Part shown: piece after piece, positions 57,085-64,000 of the stretch | How the letters are laid out: each line of letters opens with the position of its first letter | Position numbering within the stretch: position 1 is the stretch's first letter | NCBI RefSeq assembly: GCF_005239225.2 | Contig: NC_133293.1 | Span: 3,844,001 to 3,908,000, forward strand | Length of the DNA stretch: 64,000 bases | Direction: 5' to 3' | DNA from: Populus alba | Taxonomy: Eukaryota > Streptophyta > Magnoliopsida > Malpighiales > Salicaceae | The notes under the pieces: model-generated | Told to the model about the DNA's origin: nothing | Databases searched by the model: none | The model's input: only the letters and a program-made list of their open reading frames with translations | Program-made: the position numbers and the translations under genes

Positions 57085-57577
57085 TTTAGGACTAGGCTTG
57101 GTTATTTGTTTGTTTATGCTATGTGTTATTGATTTTTGTTTTCTTACATGAATGATACTTTGTTTAAAAGCTTTAGAATACATCTTTACATTCTGTCTTA
57201 GATGGTATAGTCATACATCACTTTATTATTATTATCTTTTTGAGGGCACACACATTTAACTTTAGGTTAAGTGGGGAACTAGCAGCTTGCCTTATGACTT
57301 GAGTTAAGGTTTAAGTTTGTGTAAACCCCAACTCTTTGCTGAGTGTTTAGATTGATAGTGATTGGTACATGTGCCATCCCATTATCTGTTGAACCCCCAT
57401 ATTGCCTTTACGAGGGCGATCACTGGGACAACAAGAGACCCTTTTTCAGAGACCAAGTAGTAAACCTACCATATGTCTCACGTAAAGGAACTAGAACCTA
57501 TCCTTAAGTTGTATGCTCCATAATATCTTTTGCATCAAAACAAGTCTAACCCCATGGCATCTTGAATTGCAGGACTT

Positions 57578-59570
57578 ATGAATGGAATGGCCACTATCAC
57601 TAAATCTTCCATCATAGAGTATGGGAAAAATTCTGAACTGTCACAATTGATTGAAGGAGACTACCTTAGAAATGATGCTAAGAAGATGTCACCAATGAAG
57701 AACTTGAATTGCATTATGAATGAGGTGAACAAGTTAACGACTCATTTTCAGAATGTAGATAAAGATGCATTTTTTAGGAAATATGGACATTTGGTGGAAA
57801 TTGCAAGGGTAGAAGTCTTAAGCCCAGTTGTGCGAGCTTTAGTTCATTTTTGAGATCTAGACTACCGGTGTTTTTCTTTTGGAAGCATAGACATATGTCC
57901 CACTGTTGAGGAATATAGGATGTTGACTGAGTTTCCAAACAATCTGTATTGGATTTATTTGCCTTTGAGATTTGACAAGATCATCCCTGAATTGTCAAAA
58001 CTGCTCAGAATCTCCAACTTTGAAAAGTTTTTGGAAAAGAATGCTACTGGTTTGAAATGAAGGATGCTAGAAATTGAACAAAAGAAGTCAGGATTAGAAA
58101 AGGAGAGATTGATTGCCTTGGGCATATTTAGGCTTGTGTTGTTCCTAAGCCAGACGGGTGTAGTGAGTTTGGAGGTTGCCATTGCTTATGTAGAGTATGA
58201 GAATACATAAATCAATCTAGTGGCTGCTATTTTAGCTGAAACCATCTTAACACTTAACCATTGTAGGAGGACTGTAAAAGGAGCAATGAGATGTTGCACG
58301 TAATTGTTGTATATCTGGATGATTAGCCATATCGAAACAAAAAAGCCTGTCTTTAATAATTTTTGGTGCTTCACCTAAAGACCCTTGAAGTTAGTAGAAG
58401 AAGAAGAATGGGGAGATCTAGACAACCAAGGTTGGGTTGACAAATTAGAAGGTTTGCCTAATAGTGATTTTAAGTGGAGAGCCCCATGGGTAACGATAGT
58501 GAAAGTCCTAATGAGTTATGGATAGAGATGTTGGGTGCCATTGGTAGGGATTACAGGTTATGTGAGTTACGCTCCTGCCTTAGTGGTAAGGCAACTTGGG
58601 GGCATGTAGTTTGTTCCAAGGACTATGGAAATTGTTCAATTCTTTGGTTTGTTCAAAGATCCCATTGCACAAGAAGTTTTGGAGATCATCAAACAAGATT
58701 GGAAGCATCTGGTTTTGATTGAGATAGAAGGTTTAAAGGATCCAAGTGCAAGCAAAGGATATACAAGATGGAGAGACTTAGCTGCTTCAACCATGCTATA
58801 TGTATGAGCCAAATCTCCCCAAATTATAGAAGAGCCTATTAAGAGAAAAAGGGTAAACAATGAAGAGGAGTTGAGAAGAAAGGTGAAAAAACTTCGGATA
58901 AAGTTGAGCAAAAGCAGAAAAGACAAGGCAATGTTGGCAGAAATGATGCTAGAAGGGGATAAAAAGAGAGCATTTATAGAGATACAAGAATAACAAAGCT
59001 TGAGTTAAAGCTAGGTGAGGAGAAAATTGCTAGGAAAGAAAGTGAGAAGGAGCTAGGAGGGATGAGTTTGGATTGGAAGCAAAGTTGCTTTGGACTTGAA
59101 GCAATAAAGATTGGCTTTAACGATTGCTAAGGAGTGTATAATATTACCAAGAAAAATTTGCTCAAGTTCAGTTCGAACTAATGGATAGGATTGGGAAGTA
59201 TGAGGATTTGAACAAGAAATATATGGAGTTGGAAAGCTATTCGACAGGGATTGCAAAAGAAGAAAGTAAAATGAGAGGTTTCGAGGGTGTTGAAGCAGAG
59301 TTAGCATTTAAAAAGAATGAGATAAAAGTTACGAGGATAAAACTTGACAAGGAACGTGAAAAGGTTAAGTAATTAGACGAGAAGCTAGTAGCAATGAAAA
59401 AAAAACAAGGATCAAATCAACGCCAACAACACTGCTTTGAACATAACCAATATGTTGCTTTTAGAAAATATGACCAAGACAGATGAGCAAAGGGACGAAG
59501 CTGCTGCACATGCTCGAATTATTAGAATCAATGCGCAGAATGTGGGAGGGGACATTATTCGCTATCAATG
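57578..59570 (+). pseudogene. A2 ORF1: DUF7745-type domain plus coiled coil
   Basis: A second copy of the A1 ORF1. It opens with ATG 57578 or 57590 (MATITKSSIIEYGKNSE), keeps the CAG that is TAG in A1, and keeps the T run at 58466 that A1 has shortened. It has many stops of its own: VHF*DLDY (Trp in A1), GLK*RML (Trp), ENT*INL (Gln), CCT*LLY (Gln), SYG*RCW and others, mostly explained by G-to-A or C-to-T changes. A deletion near 58980 removes part of the coiled coil. It is cut at about 59570 by element A3. Confidence 0.82.
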
Positions 59571-60496
59571 TGTTGTCGGGCTGGAACATCAGCCCAGCCC
59601 ACGCGGCTGGGCTGAGTCCATCCCCATAGCTGGTAGGCCCAATTTTTTCTTTTTTGGGCCGGGTCTAGCCCAACCCAAAATGAGTGGGCCCGACAAAATA
59701 ATATTTATTCAAAAAACCATTTTGGAAAATCTATGATTTCCTTGGGTATTTTTCTACATCATTTTGATTAATATCGGTTTGTATTTTTATACAATAAAAA
59801 TACAAATATGGTTTAAAATACTCAATTTTCGTAAAATAAAACATGTCTTTGCTTTCATGCATACGACCAAGTCTCTAAACAACAACAAAAAAATAAATCA
59901 TATTGTATTTTCATACAACAAAGAAAACTTTATATATATATATATATATGTTTTAGCATGCATTTTAGCTTTAATAACGAGTTTATTAAAGTCACGAAAA
60001 CTTGGCCAATATTTCAAAAATTCCAAAAAAATTATTTTGTTTTCTTAATATCAAGTATTATGAATTTATACATAAAACATACTCCCAATATTAAAAAGGT
60101 AGTTTTTTTTATAGACATTAAAACAGTTAGGCTTTACCTCATAAGATAAGAAGCCTTCTTACTAAGGAGGGCTTTTCTTGAACTATAGACGGACCAACAA
60201 TTAAAAAACATGACAACACCTTAGAATTTTTTCAGACAATAAAACAATGCAGCTTACTTTAAGTATGACGTATTTGGGGTGCTAATACCTTCCCTTTACG
60301 GAATTAGTCTCCGTACCTTATTTCTAAGATCAGTTAGGGTTCCTAGTAACAAAAAACTAGGTGGGACTCCCATTCCATTTTTTCCACTAATAAAAAGACA
60401 AGAATTCCTTGTCTTTCCATATCTGCCAAGATAGACATACATACCACACCTGATGAGGGTGGTGGGCAATCGCCACAACACTGCACACGTGTGACA
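59571..60496 (+). repeat. LTR of a third Tat-like element, A3
   Basis: It begins TGTTGTCGGGCTGG exactly where A2 ORF1 breaks, and ends GTGACA just before a primer-binding site. The last 260 bp (GCTAATACCTTCCCTTTAC, AGTTAGGGTTCCTAGTrAC, ACTAGGTGG) matches the LTR ends of A1 and A2. The first 110 bp is GC-rich with a GGGCTGG/CCCAGCCC fold. A (TA)n run is at 59930-59949. Confidence 0.65.
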
Positions 60497-60499
60497 GAA

Positions 60500-60517
60500 T
60501 GACGACTCCACTAGGGA
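60500..60517 (+). promoter_or_regulatory. A3 primer-binding site
   Basis: TGACGACTCCACTAGGGA differs from the A1 site at one base and lies three bases after the LTR. Confidence 0.75.
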
Positions 60518-63500
60518 CCTTGTGGACTAAGCATTGTTTTGTTTTATTTTTGTGATTGGTTTTGTGCATGTTTGCTGTTAAGATGCTTATTTTATTTACA
60601 CACTTTAATTTCTGTACATATTTGTTCATACATTGTATATAATTGTTTCATGCATCATTCTTATTATGTGAGAGTTTATACTGGAAAATTTTAGGTTAAG
60701 TGGGGGATTAACAGCTTACCTTATGACTTTTAGTCAAGGTTTAAGTTTGTGTAACCAACTCTTCACTGAGTGCTTTGACTGGTAATGATTGGTCCATATG
60801 TCATCCCATTACCTACTGATCCCCCATATTGCCTTTACAAGGGCAATCACTAGGACAACAAGAGGCCCTTTTTAGAGCCTAAGTAGTCAACTTACCTTTT
60901 GTCTCACATAAAAGACCTAAAACTTGCCTTTAGGGTGTATGCTCCCTCCCTACCTTTTGTTTTGAAACAAAACAAACCCTTCTCGAAGCATTTTTGAACT
61001 TAAGACTTGTGGGTGACATAATGGCTGTCACTTAAGAAATTTTCATCGTAGAGTTTGGATAAGAATCAAGATTCTTGTTTCATCATACAAAAGTTGCGAC
61101 CATATGTCATCCCTTGAAGGGCAAGTTTATCATATAGAACACTCATTTGTTTAAACATTCATGCCCGTCAGTTTGGGATAAAGGTCCCCTCAATTCTGTT
61201 TTCCTCGCCAGAATCAAGAGTTGTCGACATTCATCAATTTCAAGAAGGATTCGCTCAAGCCTCCAATCAAGAAACATAGCTTGTGGTAATATGGTTCTCT
61301 GTTCTAACATGGACTCAGCTAGTGACCTGTGCTGAGATGCCATCTATGAAATGCTGACACGCTCATTAATAGGGACTATGGGGAAATGTAGGCATTTGTC
61401 TAAGGAGTACAACAAGTTGACCTACGAATCCTTTTTCACAAACCTACATGGCCAAAGAACCAACATTGTCTTTGGTTTCCTTATCCAAAGCATAATCAGG
61501 AACAAATATCAGTTTTCCTTTGTTTCAACTAACGGTTTGAATACCCATACATAAATCCCCTTTGATTTTCTTCCAAAGCATGTGGAGATTGTGTCATCAA
61601 CAAATCAAGGAATTCTACTTTGTCGCACACATAATAAATCATGCTATTGTGTGGGCGACCTTTCTATCCAACAATGGCAAAAGATCTCGAATCCAAAGAC
61701 ACAATATGTTACCATAGAATCTAACTTAATGATTGAAAGGTCAAAGCCTTTATGATAAAAGATTGTTAGATTCTTGAAGCCCAAGTGTCGCTCACATAAA
61801 GAATTCTATATGTACCACTATATTAGAGTTGAGTTGTTTGAATCAGCAACTTGGAAATGGAAGTTGTTGGACAAAGTGAAGTTGCCTCATGAAGAATCCC
61901 TTCATCACATAACAAAAGTATCTGTAAATGGCTCACTTTATTGACTTACTTGGAAGTGAAACGTCTTTGCCTTTAATGTAAAAAGAGAGAATCATTATTT
62001 GCTAGTAGGGGAAGTGGGAATAAATAATGATTCTCACTTCATTGACTTACTTGGAAGAGAAACGTCTTTTCCTTTAATGTAAAAAGAGAGAATCATTATT
62101 TATTCCCACTTCCCCTATTAGCTTCTTAGGGCAATGATAACAAAGATGTCAGACTTACTAAATACAAAGGAAAGCTCGCCATGACTTGCATTGATAGGGA
62201 GAGAAATTTCATGGAAATATGATCATGGAGGATAACGATAGAAAACAATGGAGAAAAAGGCATTAAATAAACATAGGGGTTTTAACAAGGAAAAAACCCC
62301 ACATAAGTCCTTTGGCCTTCTGATGTCTAATGTTGTGTTGATGGGAGAATATTTTCCTGATGTGATATTCTTCAACTTTAAGACTGGGTACATTATCTGC
62401 TGTGATTAGGGAAAGGTCTTCTCCATGAATGCTTCCCATTTCAGCTCACCTTTGCCATTAAGGAAAAAGCACAGTTAGTTCATTGCCCCAAGGCATGGTT
62501 CTCTAGATGGAATAATCCAAATGAGATATGAAGAATTGAAAGAAATTCAAAGATAATGTCAGAAGGTTGGTGAGCAAGACATGGGCAGATTTTGTGAAGA
62601 ATGATATCCACGATCATATCGTCAATAGGCCATCACCAATGAATGATAATAAGACATGGATAACCGATGAAGAAGTTGTTTAGAAATGTCATGTTGTCAA
62701 TTTTGTTGCCCATCAATATGTTTTGGGATCACATCTCATTTTTTAATGGATTAAGCTTTATTCTTAGTCTTATTATTATCTTGAAATAAACAGATATTTC
62801 GTTCAAATTTTATTTTGGAAAAATATTTTGATTGAACTCGAACATGCAAAATTAAAAGTCTTTTGATTCCAGAAAAGACTTGATGTTCGTTAAAATGACA
62901 AGAGATGATTGAACCAATCTTGAGCTCACACACCACAAAATTGAACCACACATTATATAGCTAAGTTTTAGCAGTATGCCTAATGACATGTAGTGGATTC
63001 GCCAGTTATGGATTCGCAAATCATGACTCTTTGCAAATCCAAATCATTACACTAGATGAGGTTAAAATTTATTGATTTTAACCAACATTGCTTGAAATGA
63101 AAAAAGGCAATCTTTGTTATGCTTTCACTTTCTAAAGATTATATCCCTTATGGTCCTTATTTGAGCATTATATAATTTTTCTTTCAAAGAAACCCTGACT
63201 AGGATCACACTCCACATCGGGGGCAAATAAGAGATATTTTGAAGACACTGATAAAATCAATAGAAAAGAGAAGGATAGGAACAAAAGCCTAATGTTTGAG
63301 ACAGGGCTAAAAAAAATAAACATGGATTAGGGGTAGAAAATACTGATGTTGGTTTTTCTTTATCATCTAGACAAAGCAGTGAAGATGGGCGCTGGAATCA
63401 ATCAAGTCATAGTTATTAGACACAACAAAGGCCAAAAGTCAAAAACCAAAAAGTGTTGAGCTACAAACATGACTTTTAAGGTCCGTGATAAAGCCCTTCA

Positions 63501-63770
63501 AATTGATCAAGATTGGTCATTCATCAAAAAATAGATTATGACCTATGTTAAGAGAATTTTGATTTTGCCCTTAACATGACTTTATGTCATTCCTCTGCAA
63601 CAACAACAATAGAAAGAGAGTTGATGGATAATTGATGTTGATCCTAGATCTTTGAAACCCTCAAACACATTTTGAGCTGGTGAAATCCCTTTCTTTTATA
63701 ACCTTGAACCATAGCCTGCATTATGTGCTTTGAAAAGCCTTTTTTGATCAAGTAAGCATCTAAACTGATA
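60518..63770 (+). pseudogene. A3 leader and decayed interior, running toward the window edge
   Basis: 60660-60960 repeats the A1 and A2 leader (GGTTAAGTGGGGGATTAaCAGCTTaCCTTATGACTT, ACAACAAGAGrCCCTTTTT, GGGTGTATGCTCC). An ATG at 61020 (MAVT*EIF) fits the start of the A1/A2 ORF1. Beyond this the text is broken; pieces open on the plus strand include 61351-61554 and about 62225-62640 (FSPLPLRKKHS, QMRYEELKEIQR). I could not name them; they may be more of A3's own ORFs. Confidence 0.5.
61932..62122. repeat. Compound direct and inverted repeat (fold-back)
   Basis: A 69-bp block (61932-62000) recurs at 62033-62101. Between them 62001-62035 is the reverse complement, with one mismatch, of 62088-62122 (35 bp; GAGAATCATTATTTATTCCC...). 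The single strand can form a 35-bp stem with a 52-base loop. Confidence 0.92.
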
Positions 63771-63777
63771 AATGGCG

Positions 63778-63941
63778 CTCTCAAAAGCTTGAAGAGCCTT
63801 TTTCATAAGAGTCATAGCTTCATGAATTAAGCTCTCTTAAAAGCTTGAAGAGCCTTTTAATAAGAGTCATAGCTTCATGAATTAAGCTCTCTCAAAAGCT
63901 TGAAGAGCCTTTTCATAAGAGTCATAACTTCATGAATTAAG
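63778..63941. repeat. Three tandem copies of a 54-bp unit
   Basis: Units start at 63778, 63832 and about 63887 with CTCTCAAAAGCTTGAAGAGCC and end CTTCATGAATTAAG. They differ by a few bases. The unit is itself rich in AAGCTT/AAGAGCC. Confidence 0.92.
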
Positions 63942-64000
63942 CTATTGGTTATTATGCATGCTAATAAAATAAGAGCTCAAAAAAAAAAAAAAACCTCTCT

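Overview
The window looks like a piece of a eudicot tree genome, most likely Salicaceae (poplar or willow). It is AT-rich, has one intron-containing nuclear gene, and is otherwise built from layers of decayed transposable elements. No bacterial, organellar, CRISPR, rRNA or convincing tRNA features were seen. The family assignment rests on the kinase and on the style of the repeats, not on a search.

The only intact host gene is on the minus strand at 8302-18740. It is a receptor-like cytoplasmic kinase of the RLCK VII / PBS1-like group and closely resembles PBL27. Five coding exons with GT-AG junctions join in phase to give 515 codons. Its third intron is 7,628 bp because a Ty3/gypsy element (11282-16335) with two LTRs, a Met-tRNA primer-binding site and a near-perfect target-site duplication sits in it, antisense to the gene.

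Left flank (1-7200): LTR pieces, a broken gypsy polyprotein (2605-4790) and a possible LINE tail. Region 19.1-28.8 kb: AT-rich spacer, an 876-bp hAT-like element with an exact 8-bp target duplication (22206-23081), a gypsy RT scrap, a TGTAACATCC LTR-like segment carrying a strict 62-bp hairpin repeat array (24500-24850), an LTR interrupted by a solo LTR of another family, and an inverted LTR of the first family.

Region 28.8-48.4 kb is a Tat/Ogre-like element (here 'A1') with a 3.65-kb 5' LTR, primer-binding site, DUF7745-type ORF1, gag and pol. It is split by a 5'-truncated Athila-like element on the minus strand ('B', 37275-46860). B carries an extra CxxC ORF and a nearly full-length but broken LOG-type (cytokinin riboside monophosphate phosphoribohydrolase) reading frame between integrase and its 3' LTR. 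B's integrase is in turn split by a short LINE insertion with a 15-bp target duplication.

Region 48.4-64 kb: a copia remnant, an inverted LTR-like pair (51633-52040 / 53440-53838), a second Tat-like element (A2: LTR, primer-binding site, ORF1) cut by a third (A3: LTR 59571-60496 plus primer-binding site), whose interior runs to the window edge and contains a fold-back repeat and a 54-bp tandem repeat. The most unusual item is the LOG-like gene in B. All element ORFs seen contain stops or frameshifts, so nothing outside the kinase is expected to make a full-length protein.
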